This document shows positions 1-9,787 of a DNA stretch of 64,000 bases, piece after piece (within the stretch, counting starts at the first letter, position 1; each line of letters opens with the position of its first letter). Position numbers and translations under genes: made by a program. The notes under the pieces are model-generated. The model was not told the origin of the DNA and did not search any database. It saw nothing but the letters and a program-made list of their open reading frames with translations. The stretch is from Schizochytrium sp. CCTCC M209059 (Eukaryota > Sar > Bigyra > Thraustochytrida > Thraustochytriidae): contig KN805382.1 in NCBI GenBank assembly GCA_000818945.1, positions 64,363-128,362 of the forward strand, given 5' to 3'.

Positions 1-132
1 CTCGTCTTGTCTTGTCTTGTCTTGTCTTGTCTTGTCTTGTCTTGTCTTGTCTTGTCTTGTCTTGTCTTGTCTTGTCTTGTCTTGTCCTGTCTAGTCTAGT
101 CTTGTCTCGTCTTGTCTCGTCTTGTCTTGTCT
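1..132. repeat. CTTGT pentanucleotide microsatellite
   Basis: About 25 tandem copies of a 5-bp CTTGT unit start at the left edge. They are perfect to about position 86 and then decay with CTAGT, CTCGT and CCTGT variants. The true left end lies outside the window. No gene is visible in it. Confidence 0.95.
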
Positions 133-721
133 GACTTGCACGCGCACGCGCTCGCACGTCGAGCCTCGCGGCCATGCATACACATGTCCACCCGGAGTCG
201 TGCCACGCGCGCCGTGCCGCGCCGTGCGAGGCCAGAGGGCCGCCGAGGCGCCACGAGTCCACCTCGCAGGCCAGCCAGGTCGGGGCTGGCCTGCGCCTTG
301 AAGATAGCTAGCTAGCTATACGTAGCTGTGCACGCGCGGCCTGCGCGGGGCCGCGATCTCCCTTTTCCAGCGCGAACGCGCGGTTCCCGGGACCGCAGGC
401 GCGCGGCGCGAGAACCTGGCGAGGCCGGGCGCGAGTAGATGCGGCCCGTTGCGACTGCTGCGCGAAACGCATTCGCTCGCTCGCTCGCTCGGGTCGCTGG
501 TTCGATCGATCGATCGATGTGGTCGAAACATGTAATTTCCAGCACGGGTGGTACGTAGTACAGTACGTACGTACTACGTGGTGGCACCACAGAAGAAGGA
601 AGGAGAAGAAGAAGAAGATTAAGGAGGAGGAGAAAAAGGGACAAAGAAAAAGATCATGGTAGACAAAGAAAACAAAAGGAGCAGCAGCAGCAGCAGCAGC
701 AGGCGGGAGCCGGAAGCCGGA
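133..721. other. Intergenic, 3' of the CSC1-like gene
   Basis: No convincing gene. The stretch holds short simple repeats: GCTC/GATC tetramers around 475-517, CGTA palindromes around 560-580, a purine-rich GAAGAAG tract near 595-650 and a CAG run at 680-702. The short ORFs here are arginine- or leucine-rich and look compositional. Confidence 0.6.
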
Positions 722-3700
722 CTAGGAGGTGCGCGACTTGCGGCCCGACATGAAGGAGTTCCCGGTCAGCGAGAAGAGCGCGCTGACGCCGTCAGAATCG
801 GTGGCCCGCTGGCGCAAGATGTCGAGGAAACTCTTCTCGCTAGTGTCGTCGTGATCCTCGTCGCGGCGGTGGAAAGCGCGCGCGTACTTGGGGTTGGCCA
901 GAATGTAGTACGAACGGATGCCGGAGATAAGCCCCGCGTCGAGGGCCTGCTCATAGGTGAGCTGACGATCGTCCTCGAAAGACTCGTCGAGCAGGCTCGA
1001 TAGCGAGTTGTTCTTGAAGACACGAGCAAAGGCTGCGCGCGTGTACAAGCGAGCCTTTTCGAGGATGATGAGTCCGTAGCGAAAGTTGCGGAGAATCTTC
1101 CACGCGATAAAGAAAATGAGAAGCAACAAGTTTGGAATGGCTTGATTCTGCAGAGCACGGGAGATGATGTCGTTGATGAGGCTCGTTTCCACCACCGTGA
1201 CCCCCGAGGCCGTAATGTTGGAGACGACAGCGAGCTCCTCATCCGACGCCGTGTCGGTGATTGAGGCGAGCGCACCGAGGGCAATGTCGCTCGAGCTCTG
1301 CGGGAAAATGTACGGGCTCGTGAGCATCCAGATGCCAAAGACGAGGTGAACAACGGCCGCCCATTGGAGAATCTCGTTGGCCCAGGTGGCCAGGACGCCC
1401 GAAAATTCGGCGGGCGTGCGGCAGAGGTGCGTAAAGAAGAATTTGTCGACGGCAAAGGTGACAGGAATGGAAATGATGCCAAACATGTAGAGCACGGGCA
1501 TGCCCGTCGAGTACGTCATGAGGAAAAAGCACATCATAAGCACCTGCGAATAGCGATACGAAAGAACAAAATCCGGCCCGAGGTACATTTCGTTCAGCTC
1601 GGACTGAGAGATGGGCATGTGGTAGTGGCGGTACAGGGAGTTGATGGCCTGAAGCACGAGCGGATAAATGTGCGGCGCAAAAACGTTAAGCGCTGCAAAC
1701 ATGATGATCTCGACGCCAACAACGCGAAACCACTCCTGTGTAAAGTCGTCAAAGTTGCCCTGAAAAAGCCACTGTCCAAAGGAGTTGAATGCAGTGTCCA
1801 GCACGCTCTGGAAATCAGCATTGACGACAAGGACCACGAGGCCGGTGTTCAAATAGGTGGTGATGAAGAGGCGACGCATGATGTCGAGCTCGCGACGCAC
1901 CACGCTGGTGTACTTCATCATGTACGCCGTACCCGTGAGAAAGAAGAAGATGATGGTGTTCATGACAAGCGTTGCAAAGCTCACAAACACCTGGACCGCA
2001 ATCGCATACGTACGATCACTCCAGTACTCGGCGCAATAGCCATCGCCAACAAAAAGACCTTCGGGCGTCGTTCCATTCAGAAAAGTGATCCCCGATGTCA
2101 CGGCCTCGCAGAGGCAGTCCGGCAGCGAAAGATCGGGACGATTGGCCATGCTGAAGCTGTCCTGCTCGGACGGGTCGTCGGCAATGGTCACGGCCTCCTC
2201 GAAGGAGCTAGCCACGGCAAAGGCGCCATCGCAAACCGTGTCGTACGATGACAGCCCCGAAGCTACGTCGGCAAGCGATTTCGAAATCTTGTAGGGCTCG
2301 GAGGCAAAGCTGATGACGATCGTGAGAAAAAGGAGGATGGCCATCATGAGCGTGGTTCCCGCCGCGCGCACATGGCGCGATGTTCGACTGACCTCGTTAT
2401 TCTCCCAGAGCAAGGTTGATGGCGGGGGCGCGGCACTGACCTTGAGCTCGTGCTCGCCATTGAGTTTGAGTTCTGGATCCTGATGCAGGGAAAAGGTGAC
2501 GCGACGGTACATTTTCAGGCACCGTGCGCGATCTCGTTGGTCTTCAAAGGTAACAAATGCAAAGAGCGCGGCACCAGCCTCTGCACTGCGGCTTGCCTCC
2601 TCGTCGAGCTGCTTGACACGCTCAAAGATGGCGTCAAACTCGTCCTCGGCCTTGTCGCGCTTCAGCAGAGGAGCGTTGATGTCGTCAAGGTATTTGCGTC
2701 GTGCATCCGCACGCGCAAGTTTTTTCATGAGGCGTCCCCGTCGCACGCAAAGGGCGATCGAATTTCCTGATCCCTGGACAAGCTGGACGTTGTGGATGGC
2801 GCCCCCAACAAGGTTTTCAAAGTGCGCCTGGATCGCCTCCGCCGTGCAGTCTTCCGGGATCTTCTCCACCTGGACCGTGTAGTGCTCGACCTTGAGAACC
2901 TCCTTGGAAAATTTGCGGCGCTCTTGCAATACAAAATGTTTTCCCAGCGCAACAAATACGAGAAATACGAGGGTCGTGACGGCGTCCATAATGCCATATG
3001 CAAAGACGAGCTTGTCGCGGCTCACCGTGCACCGGCCATCCGTGCAGGCCGGTGGCAGGTTAACCTCATAGATCTCGACGACCTCGGCCTCGGACAGATT
3101 GCCCTGAGGCTCGCGATACAAGTTGCCCAACGTGGTGCGTGTGATGGCCATGACCGCATCGTCATAGTGGGACCCCGCGTTGACGTTCATCACGATAATA
3201 GGAATCTGTAGCACGAAGAGAGTCAAGTACATGATGCCCATCCACTTGAGCAGCTTGAAATAGCTCGAGATGCCGGCTCCAAAGCGAATGAGGCCCGGGT
3301 CTTTGCTCTTTTTGCAAGGCAAATCAAACATACCAGTCGATGTGTCTCGAAAGCTCAGTGGGTTGCCGTCCTGATCAGTAGGGTGGTGCTGCTTGCGGTA
3401 CTTGAGCGCGAGGTCAACCACGGGCTTGGTGTATTCGCTGCGTAGATCAACGTTGAGTTGCATTTTCCCGCCATGCGCGGCAAGCTCAACGACCTCATTG
3501 GCGCCTTTGCGACGCAAGGAGGCCTCAATTTCTTCTGGGGTGTCAGCGTCCTCATCGCGCTCAACGACGCGCTGACCAAGACCACCTACCGGGCCGTCAA
3601 GAAATTCCACTGCGACTTGTCGTTGGCCACTGGCATCGCCCCGTGCGGCAGGTACCGTGGATACGTCATCATCCTTGCTGGAGGATCCCATTTCGACGTC

Positions 3701-3898
3701 GTGATCATCATGGCTGTCCTCGCTGCGATCATCATCTTGATCAGAGTCCGAGTCCGCCTGGACGCTGAGAGGCTGCACGCTCGATGACGCTGCTGCGGAC
3801 GCCGCGTCGCTGCGTTCTCGATTGGCCCTGCCGGACGCCTCATTCGCTTCTTCGTCTCTGGCGGCATCGCCGCGCCAGAGCCAGTCGCGCCAACTCAT
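722..3898 (-). CDS. CSC1/OSCA/TMEM63-like multi-pass membrane protein
   Basis: Encodes 1058 aa from an ATG whose reverse complement lies at 3896-3898. Residues 1-200 are hydrophilic and acidic (Ser/Asp-rich, about 50-80). A first membrane segment lies near 217-239 and a second near 297-319. They are followed by a soluble domain of about 190 residues that begins with a beta-strand and the phrase TVQVEKIPEDCTAEAI, typical of the RRM-like cytosolic domain of the CSC1/OSCA/TMEM63 (PHM7) family. A WENNEVSRTSR stretch then leads into a block of hydrophobic segments, including YRYSQVLMMCFFLMTYSTGM. Family members are osmosensitive or mechanosensitive cation channels in plasma or endomembranes; channel function here is inferred from family only. 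No intron is needed. The extracytosolic loop between segments is Cys-containing (CTDGRC, CDG, CLC). An anoctamin-like relative is the main alternative. Confidence 0.75.
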   Translation of the reverse strand: MSWRDWLWRGDAARDEEANEASGRANRERSDAASAAASSSVQPLSVQADSDSDQDDDRSEDSHDDHDVEMGSSSKDDDVSTVPAARGDASGQRQVAVEFLDGPVGGLGQRVVERDEDADTPEEIEASLRRKGANEVVELAAHGGKMQLNVDLRSEYTKPVVDLALKYRKQHHPTDQDGNPLSFRDTSTGMFDLPCKKSKDPGLIRFGAGISSYFKLLKWMGIMYLTLFVLQIPIIVMNVNAGSHYDDAVMAITRTTLGNLYREPQGNLSEAEVVEIYEVNLPPACTDGRCTVSRDKLVFAYGIMDAVTTLVFLVFVALGKHFVLQERRKFSKEVLKVEHYTVQVEKIPEDCTAEAIQAHFENLVGGAIHNVQLVQGSGNSIALCVRRGRLMKKLARADARRKYLDDINAPLLKRDKAEDEFDAIFERVKQLDEEASRSAEAGAALFAFVTFEDQRDRARCLKMYRRVTFSLHQDPELKLNGEHELKVSAAPPPSTLLWENNEVSRTSRHVRAAGTTLMMAILLFLTIVISFASEPYKISKSLADVASGLSSYDTVCDGAFAVASSFEEAVTIADDPSEQDSFSMANRPDLSLPDCLCEAVTSGITFLNGTTPEGLFVGDGYCAEYWSDRTYAIAVQVFVSFATLVMNTIIFFFLTGTAYMMKYTSVVRRELDIMRRLFITTYLNTGLVVLVVNADFQSVLDTAFNSFGQWLFQGNFDDFTQEWFRVVGVEIIMFAALNVFAPHIYPLVLQAINSLYRHYHMPISQSELNEMYLGPDFVLSYRYSQVLMMCFFLMTYSTGMPVLYMFGIISIPVTFAVDKFFFTHLCRTPAEFSGVLATWANEILQWAAVVHLVFGIWMLTSPYIFPQSSSDIALGALASITDTASDEELAVVSNITASGVTVVETSLINDIISRALQNQAIPNLLLLIFFIAWKILRNFRYGLIILEKARLYTRAAFARVFKNNSLSSLLDESFEDDRQLTYEQALDAGLISGIRSYYILANPKYARAFHRRDEDHDDTSEKSFLDILRQRATDSDGVSALFSLTGNSFMSGRKSRTS

Positions 3899-4984
3899 CC
3901 TCGCAAAGCTTGCGGACGCGAGCAGTTAGGTGTCTGCGCCGTATCGACGGCGAGCAGGCCTTTTTCTATCTCTTCTGGCGAAAGAAAGACGAGTTCATGT
4001 AAAAGCACGCACAGGCACCGCAGAGACCGGGACCGCGCAGTGAGACATCCTTTGGCGGTCCAGCGCAGCCACTTTTACGCCAGCACTACCAGCACCGTTT
4101 ACCACCCACCCTCTTTCTCGGTAGCACTACCAAGGAGGAAGTAGATTGCGTTGTATACTCGTTACCGCGCGGAGCGACCAATCAACCTGCACGCGCTGGC
4201 TGATCGCCCGGTATGGACTCTTCACGCGCAAACATTCAAGTCGCGACGCGTGAGGTAAGAGCACGGGGTCGGATCGGGGACCTCCGGTCGCTCGAGCCAA
4301 GCAAGCCGAGGCGAGCCAGGCCGCCTCCGTCGGGGCGTCGCCAGCCGTACCGGCGCTCCGCCAGCTGCGCGAGCGTGCTCGGGATGACGGATGACTGCCG
4401 CAGATCAGACACCGTGCACGCGCGCCCAAGAAGTACAAAAGCGAAGAGTGCACGCGCGGAAAACAAGCCTCCGCGGGCCTGGCCGGGGCCTAGGAGGGTC
4501 CTACCGTGAGCCCCCAGGTCATCCGTAAGATCTTTTTTAACGGCGGCCCGCGCGCCTCGCTCTTGCAGCGAGCTGTAGCTGGCTGCCAAGCTCGCGAGCG
4601 GAGAGACGGCGAAGAGCCGCGCCGGCGCCGCCTCCGACGGCGGCGAGAGCCCGCGCGCGAGGCAGCGCCAGCGGCGGCCGCGGGCCGGCAGATGCAGGCG
4701 GCGGGGCTGTGTGCCTTGCTGGGGCGCCGAGATTACCTGGCAGCGCTGGTTTTGCACACTTTCAGGGCCGGTTGGAGGCGCGACGCGGACTTGCGATGTT
4801 AACGAAGGTGTCTACGATGGCCGCGGTTCGTAGCGGGAAAGAGCGGTCCCAGAAACGCCGCGTCTTGGGAAGTATAGTCGGGTCTTAGCCTGTGTTGGCT
4901 GCGCAAGCGAAAGGGAAGGGGAGAGAGCCTCCCAGGATTGACTGTGAGTTCAACTTGGCGTCGGCGGAGCAGAGAAGCCCTTGG
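3899..4984. other. Intergenic between CSC1-like gene and tandem array
   Basis: Contains the divergent 5' flank of the CSC1-like gene. ORFs such as 4236-4757 on the minus strand are GC-driven, Arg/Ala-rich and lack recognisable domains. I see no RNA gene or repeat here that I can name. Confidence 0.5.
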
Positions 4985-6801
4985 GCGGAGAAGGACAACG
5001 CGGCAGAGGAACCATCGAAGACTATTCTAGGAACCAGCCCAGAAAAGAGATGCCTTTATAAGCTGGGTGATTAGATTCGTGCAATGTGAGCCACGCCGTC
5101 AGTGAGTCATTTCGCAGAAGCCCGAACTTTGTATGATTTCAGGGGAGCTACGACCCGTGGACAGGGCACCTATTACTAGTCGTGGTAGGGTCTGTCCGCA
5201 CCGGTCGCCCCGCTCACAGACGGCATTTCGATACTCGCATTTCCTTTTTTTTTGCTCTTGCAGAAGTCTGCGGAACCATCAAGGATCCATTTTTGCACCA
5301 TCTCAGAAGAGAAATGCCTTTATAAGCTTGGCGAGCAGGGTCGTGCAACGTGAGCCACGCCGTCGGTGAGTCATTTCGCAGAAGCCCGAACTTTGTATGA
5401 TTTCAGGGGAGCTACGACCCGTGGACAGGGCGCCTACTACTGGTCGTGGTAGTGTCTGTCCGTGGCGTCGCCCCGCTCACAGACGGCATTTCGATACTCG
5501 CATTTTCTTTTTTTTTGCTTGCGCAGAAGTCTGCGGAACCACCGAGGATCCCCTTTTGCACTATCTCAGAAGAGAGATGCCTTTATAAGCTTGGCGAGCA
5601 GGATCGTGCAACGTGAGCCACGCCGTCAGTGAGACATTTCGCAGAAGCCCGAACTTTGTATGATTTCAGGGGAGCTACGACCCGTGGACAGGGCATCTAT
5701 TACTAGCCGTGGTAGGGTCTGTCCGTGGCGTCGCCCCGCTCACAGACGGCATTTCGATACTCGCATTTCTCTTTTTTTTTGCTCCCGCAGAAGTCTGCGG
5801 AACCATCAAGGATCCCTTTTTGCACCATCTCAGAAGAGAAATGGTTTCATATGCTTGGCGAGCAGGATTGCGCAACGTGAGCCACGCCGTCAGTGAGACA
5901 TTTCGCAGAAGCCCGAACTTTGTATGATTTCAGGGGAGCTACGACCCGTGGACAGGAATTCGATACCTGTCCGCACCGGTCGCCCCGCTCACAGACGGCA
6001 TTTCGATACTCGCATTTCCTTTTTTTTGCTCTTGCATAAGTCTGCGGAACCATCAAGGATCCATTTTTGCACCATCTCAGAAGAGAGATGCTCTTATAAG
6101 CTTGGCGGGCAGGATTGTGCAACGTGAGCCACGCCGTCAGTGAGACATTTCGCAGAAGCCCGAACTTTGTATGATTTCAGGGGAGCTACGACCCGTGGAC
6201 AGGGCACCTACTACTGGTCGTGGTAGGGTCTGTCCGCACCGGTCGCCCCGCTCACAGACGGCATTTCGATACTCGCATTTTCTTTTTTTTTGCTTGCGCA
6301 GAAGTCTGCGGAACCAGCGAGGATCCCCTTTTGCACCATCTCAGAAGAGAGATGCCTTTATAAGCTTGGCGAGCAGGATTGTGCAACGTGAGCCACGCCG
6401 TCGGTGAGTCATTTCGCAGAAGCCCGAACTTTGTATGATTTCAGGGGAGCTACGACCCGTGGACAGGGCACCTACTACTGGTCGTGGTAGTGTCTGTCCA
6501 TGGCGTCGCCCCGCTCACAGACGGCATTTCGATACTCGCATTTCTCTTTTTTTTGCTCCCGCAGAAGTCTGCGGAACCATCGAGGATCCCTTTTTGCACC
6601 ATCTCAGAAGAGAAATGCCTTTATAAGCTTGGCGAGCAGGATCGTGCAATGTGAGCCACGCCGTCAGTGAGTCATTTCGCAGAAGCCCGAACTTTGTATG
6701 ATTTCAGGGGAGCTACGACCGGTGGACAGGAATTCGATACCTGTCCGCACCGGTCGCCCCGCTCACAGACGGCATTTCGATACTCGCAATTTCTCTTTTT
6801 T
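4985..6801 (+). repeat. Seven-copy tandem array, unit about 264 bp
   Basis: A near-identical unit recurs with the same landmark (ATGATTTCAGGGG) at 5133, 5397, 5660, 5924, 6171, 6435 and 6699. Spacings are 264, 263, 264, 247, 264 and 264 bp. A diverged partial unit precedes the first (about 4985-5054), and the last unit is cut just after its T-run at 6796-6801. Units carry a TTTATAAG box (5055, 5319, 5582, 6357, 6620), degraded to TTTCATATG at about 5845 and altered at about 6093. They also carry the GTGAGCCACGCCGTC and TTCGCAGAAGCCCG blocks, a stem-loop beginning GGACAG, and a T-run of 6-9. Up to six units end with a CGCAGAAGTCTGCGG hairpin and a CATCTC-AGAAGA-GAGATG hairpin. The unit is not protein-coding: every frame stops within each unit and one spacing is 263. 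Confidence 0.95.
5085..6801 (+). ncRNA. Candidate small structured RNA genes (seven copies)
   Basis: This is an interpretation of the array, not a known family. In each unit a TATA-like box is followed about 30 bp later by a roughly 165-bp body that ends in a T-run, the layout expected of a TATA-driven RNA polymerase III gene. T-runs lie at 5245-5253, 5508-5516, 5772-5780, 6020-6027, 6283-6291, 6547-6554 and 6796-6801. Within the body CGAC(C) can pair with (G)GTCG around an inner GGACAG/CTGTCC stem. Two copies have a shorter loop but the same stem. Downstream of the T-run, a U-rich (A/C)TTTTTGC or CCTTTTGC element precedes a hairpin, which resembles an Sm site plus 3' stem, so a longer Pol II-type snRNA is the alternative. 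I compared it by eye with U1, U2, U4, U5 and U6 and saw no match. It could also be an untranscribed satellite. Confidence 0.35.
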
Positions 6802-7599
6802 GGGGTCGTCGCCTCTCTTTTTGATGTCCCCGTATGGTGTCCCCGGGGTCGCACACATTTACAGTGTGCGCCAGTGATCGGCATGACACCCATATCACGT
6901 CAACCTCGCCACCCAATTCCATCCTCTTCGCCTCTTCGCCCTCGATTCTGCGCACCACCGGCCAGCCAGCCGCCGCAGCCCCCACGCCCTGTTTCTCCTT
7001 TTGCGCACGACAGAGTCGCGGCGCTGAGGCCGGAAAGAAATCAACCTGGCCGGCAGAAGCTTTCTTCTTTCTACCCTTACGCGCAAAAGAGAGAGAAGAA
7101 GGAAGAAAAGCCAGGTTTTGCTCCGTCCTGAACCTCCGCTGTATCTTTCTCTTCCTGGACCTCAGAGTCCTGTATCTGAGGTCTCTTATCATACCCAAAT
7201 TAGCACGCGGCGGCAATAATTACAAGAATATACGCTCAAATCGCGCGTGGGACGGCGGGGCGAAAGGCGACGGGGACCGAGACGGTGCAGGGCGGCCTCG
7301 TCCGACCGTCTGCGTGGCGCTGCGAGCCATAGGTACCGCGTAGGATCCCGTAGGGGCGGGGCAAGATAGGCCTGACAAGTCAGAGACAGTAAGTGCGGAC
7401 CGATCGCGTAGCGGCAGCAAGCAAACTCGCAACCTGCCGTGCCACGTCAAGCCAAGCCAAGCGAAGCCGAGCCGAGCCGAGCCAAGCCGAGCGTAGAGTT
7501 GTTTGTCCGCTCCGCCCCCGGCCGACGCCGCTAGCGCGCGTGCGTGAGTGAACGAACTCCCGTCGCGAGGCTACACGTGTACGTAGTGCTACAGACACC
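6802..7599. other. Intergenic, 5' flank of the beta-oxidation gene
   Basis: No confident gene. A perfect 7-bp hairpin (CGCACAC/GTGTGCG) sits near 6850-6872. A pentanucleotide tract of AAGCC/GAGCC units occupies about 7449-7492, about 110 bp before the next start codon. Confidence 0.55.
7449..7492. repeat. (A/G)AGCC pentanucleotide repeat
   Basis: About nine units of AAGCC or GAGCC. The same pentamer, on the other strand as GGCTC, forms a tract at 35531-35577. Confidence 0.85.
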
Positions 7600-9735
7600 A
7601 TGAGCGCACCCGGCACGAACCGCGTGGACCTCGAGGTACGGCCGGACGGCTGCGCGATTGTGACGCTGGACCACTTCCCGCTGAACACGCTGAGCAACGC
7701 CGTCCAGCTGGGCATCGAGGATGCCGCCGACAAGATCGACGCCGACAAGAGCATCAAGGCCGTCGTCGTGCGCGGCGCTGGGTCCCGTGCTCTGTGCGCC
7801 GGTGCCGATATCGTGGACCTGAACAAGAAGCACGACCGGTACCCGCGCAAGGGTTTCATGGAGTACTTTGAGGACCTCAACGTCCCCGTTGTGGCGGCCA
7901 TTCAAGGCTTCACTCTGGGCGGTGGCCTCGAGCTCGCCCTCGGATGCCATTACCGCGTCATGGCGTCCAACGCCATGATCGGCCTTCCTGAGGTGAACAT
8001 CGGCCTCCTCCCTGGCGGTCAGGGCACCCAGCGCCTGCCGCGCCTGATCGGTGCCGAGGCCGCTCTCGACTTTATGTGCTCTGGCGCCCACGTGCCGTCC
8101 AAGAAGGCCGCCGAGTGGGGCGTCGCCGACAAGGTGGTCCCCGCCGAGAGCCTTGTCGAGGACGCTGTCGCCTTTGCCCTCGAAAAGGCGAGCTCTAACC
8201 CGAACAACTCGGGTCGCAAGATCAGCGAGGTCAAGCAGGTCCCGGGCAAGAAGGTCGATGCCGCCTTTTTCAACAAGATGCGCAAGCAGTACGCCGCCAA
8301 GCGCAAGGGCCAGACCGCACCGCAGCGCATCATCGACTGCGTTGAGGCCGCCACCAAGTCATCCTTCAAGGAAGGCTGCGAGACTGAGCTCAAGCTTTTT
8401 GCCACCCTTATTGGCAGCCCCGAGGCGAACGCCCTCCAGCACGTCTTCTTTTCGGAGCGTGGCGCTGCCAAGATCCCCGGCCTCAAGGCCAAGCCCAACA
8501 AGGTCAAGAAGGCCGCTCTCATCGGCTCGGGCCTCATGGCCGGCGGTATCGCCATGTCGCTCGCCGAAGCTGGCATCGCCGTCACGCTTCTGGATCGCGA
8601 GCAAAAGTTCATTGACAAGGGAATGAGCGTCATCAAGGCCAACTACGCCCGTAGCGTCAAGCGCGGCTCCAAGACGCAGGCTCGCGTCGACCAGGTTCTC
8701 TCGCTCTTCAGCTCCACCACCTCGTACGAGGACATTGCGGACGCTGACGTTGTCATTGAGGCCGTCTTTGAGGTCATGGAGGTCAAGAAGGAAATCTTTG
8801 CCCTTCTCGACAAGCACTGCAAGCCGGACGCCGTTCTTGCTTCCAATACCTCTTTCCTCAGCATCGACGAGATTGCCAGCGCCACCAAGCGCCCGGAGAA
8901 CGTCATTGGCATGCACTTTTTCTCCCCTGCCAACGTCATGCCTCTTCTCGAGAATGTGCGCGGCGCCAAGACCAGCGACGCCACCATCGCGACCGCCATG
9001 GATGTCGGCTCGCGCATCGGCAAGTGGTGCGTCCTTGCGGGCAACTGCCACGGCTTTATTGCGAACCGCATGATGGCCAACTATCAAGCAGAGGCCCGCA
9101 GCCTTCTCATGGAAGGTGCTCCTCTTACCGAGGTCGATGGCGTCGCTGTCGAGTATGGTATGCCTCTTGGGCCCTTCCAGCTGCGTGACCTTACCGGTGA
9201 TGTCGGTTTTGAGGCTCGCAAGAAGCGCGGCGAGGTCAACACGGAGACGTCGGTCGACGATTGGCTCGCTGTCAACGGCCGCCTTGGCCAGAAGAACGGC
9301 GCTGGCTACTACGATTACGACGAGAACCGTAAGCGCACTGTGAACCAGTCTGTGCTCGACAAGATCGAGGCCGTTCGCAAGGTCAAGGGAATCACTGCGC
9401 GCAAGGTCGACAAGGAGGAGATTCTGCAGCGTCTCTTTTTGCCCATTGTCAATGAGGGCTTTAAGATCCTCGAAGAGGGCTTTGCCATTCGTCCTCAGGA
9501 TATTGATGTTGCTCTCGTGCATGGCTACAACTGGCCGCGCTACCGCGGCGGCCCCATGCACTGGGCTGATGCCTACGGTCTTCCCAAGATCCTCCAGGCT
9601 CTCGAGGAATTCAACAAGAAGAACCCGAAGGAGCACCTTCGTCCCTCCAACCTGCTCAAGGACTGCGTTGCCGCCAACCAGTCTCTTGCTGCGTACTGGG
9701 CCAAGAACTCCAAAAAGGTCAACGCCAAGCTCTAA
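7600..9735 (+). CDS. Peroxisomal bifunctional enoyl-CoA hydratase / 3-hydroxyacyl-CoA dehydrogenase
   Basis: Encodes 711 aa, close to the usual length of the peroxisomal L-bifunctional enzyme. The N-terminal crotonase domain (about 8-200) has the oxyanion-hole stretch ALCAGADI and two glutamates 20 residues apart, Glu111 in GGGLELALG and Glu131 in GLPEVNIG, as in catalytic hydratase-1 domains. The Rossmann domain starts near 305 with GSGLMAGGIA. It carries SNTSFLSI and HFFSPANVMPLLE, standard for the NAD-dependent 3-hydroxyacyl-CoA dehydrogenase, and is followed by the paired C-terminal dehydrogenase domains. The protein ends in AKL, an accepted variant of the PTS1 peroxisomal import signal. 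It would catalyse steps two and three of fatty-acid beta-oxidation. ATG at 7600 is the first in frame before the domain. Codons are strongly C-ending, which suggests high expression. No intron. Confidence 0.95.
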   Translation: MSAPGTNRVDLEVRPDGCAIVTLDHFPLNTLSNAVQLGIEDAADKIDADKSIKAVVVRGAGSRALCAGADIVDLNKKHDRYPRKGFMEYFEDLNVPVVAAIQGFTLGGGLELALGCHYRVMASNAMIGLPEVNIGLLPGGQGTQRLPRLIGAEAALDFMCSGAHVPSKKAAEWGVADKVVPAESLVEDAVAFALEKASSNPNNSGRKISEVKQVPGKKVDAAFFNKMRKQYAAKRKGQTAPQRIIDCVEAATKSSFKEGCETELKLFATLIGSPEANALQHVFFSERGAAKIPGLKAKPNKVKKAALIGSGLMAGGIAMSLAEAGIAVTLLDREQKFIDKGMSVIKANYARSVKRGSKTQARVDQVLSLFSSTTSYEDIADADVVIEAVFEVMEVKKEIFALLDKHCKPDAVLASNTSFLSIDEIASATKRPENVIGMHFFSPANVMPLLENVRGAKTSDATIATAMDVGSRIGKWCVLAGNCHGFIANRMMANYQAEARSLLMEGAPLTEVDGVAVEYGMPLGPFQLRDLTGDVGFEARKKRGEVNTETSVDDWLAVNGRLGQKNGAGYYDYDENRKRTVNQSVLDKIEAVRKVKGITARKVDKEEILQRLFLPIVNEGFKILEEGFAIRPQDIDVALVHGYNWPRYRGGPMHWADAYGLPKILQALEEFNKKNPKEHLRPSNLLKDCVAANQSLAAYWAKNSKKVNAKL

Positions 9736-9751
9736 GTTATTCCCTCCCTAC

Positions 9752-9787
<36 letters not shown>

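Noticed and set aside
5085..5280. Splice-like signals in the array (GTGAGT, poly-T then GCAG)
   Set aside because: The implied introns would be about 32 nt, or would join exons with no open frame. The T-run is better read as a terminator or simple tract.
5133..6626. Repeated short frames starting MISGELRPVDR
   Set aside because: They recur only because the DNA unit recurs. Each stops within about 80 codons and one unit spacing is not a multiple of three.
4985..6801. CRISPR-like reading of the tandem array
   Set aside because: Units are about 264 bp and nearly identical throughout, with no short repeats separated by unique spacers, in a eukaryotic context.
8359..9636. 425-codon minus-strand frame
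   Set aside because: Antisense of the bifunctional beta-oxidation enzyme, whose plus-strand motifs are unmistakable.
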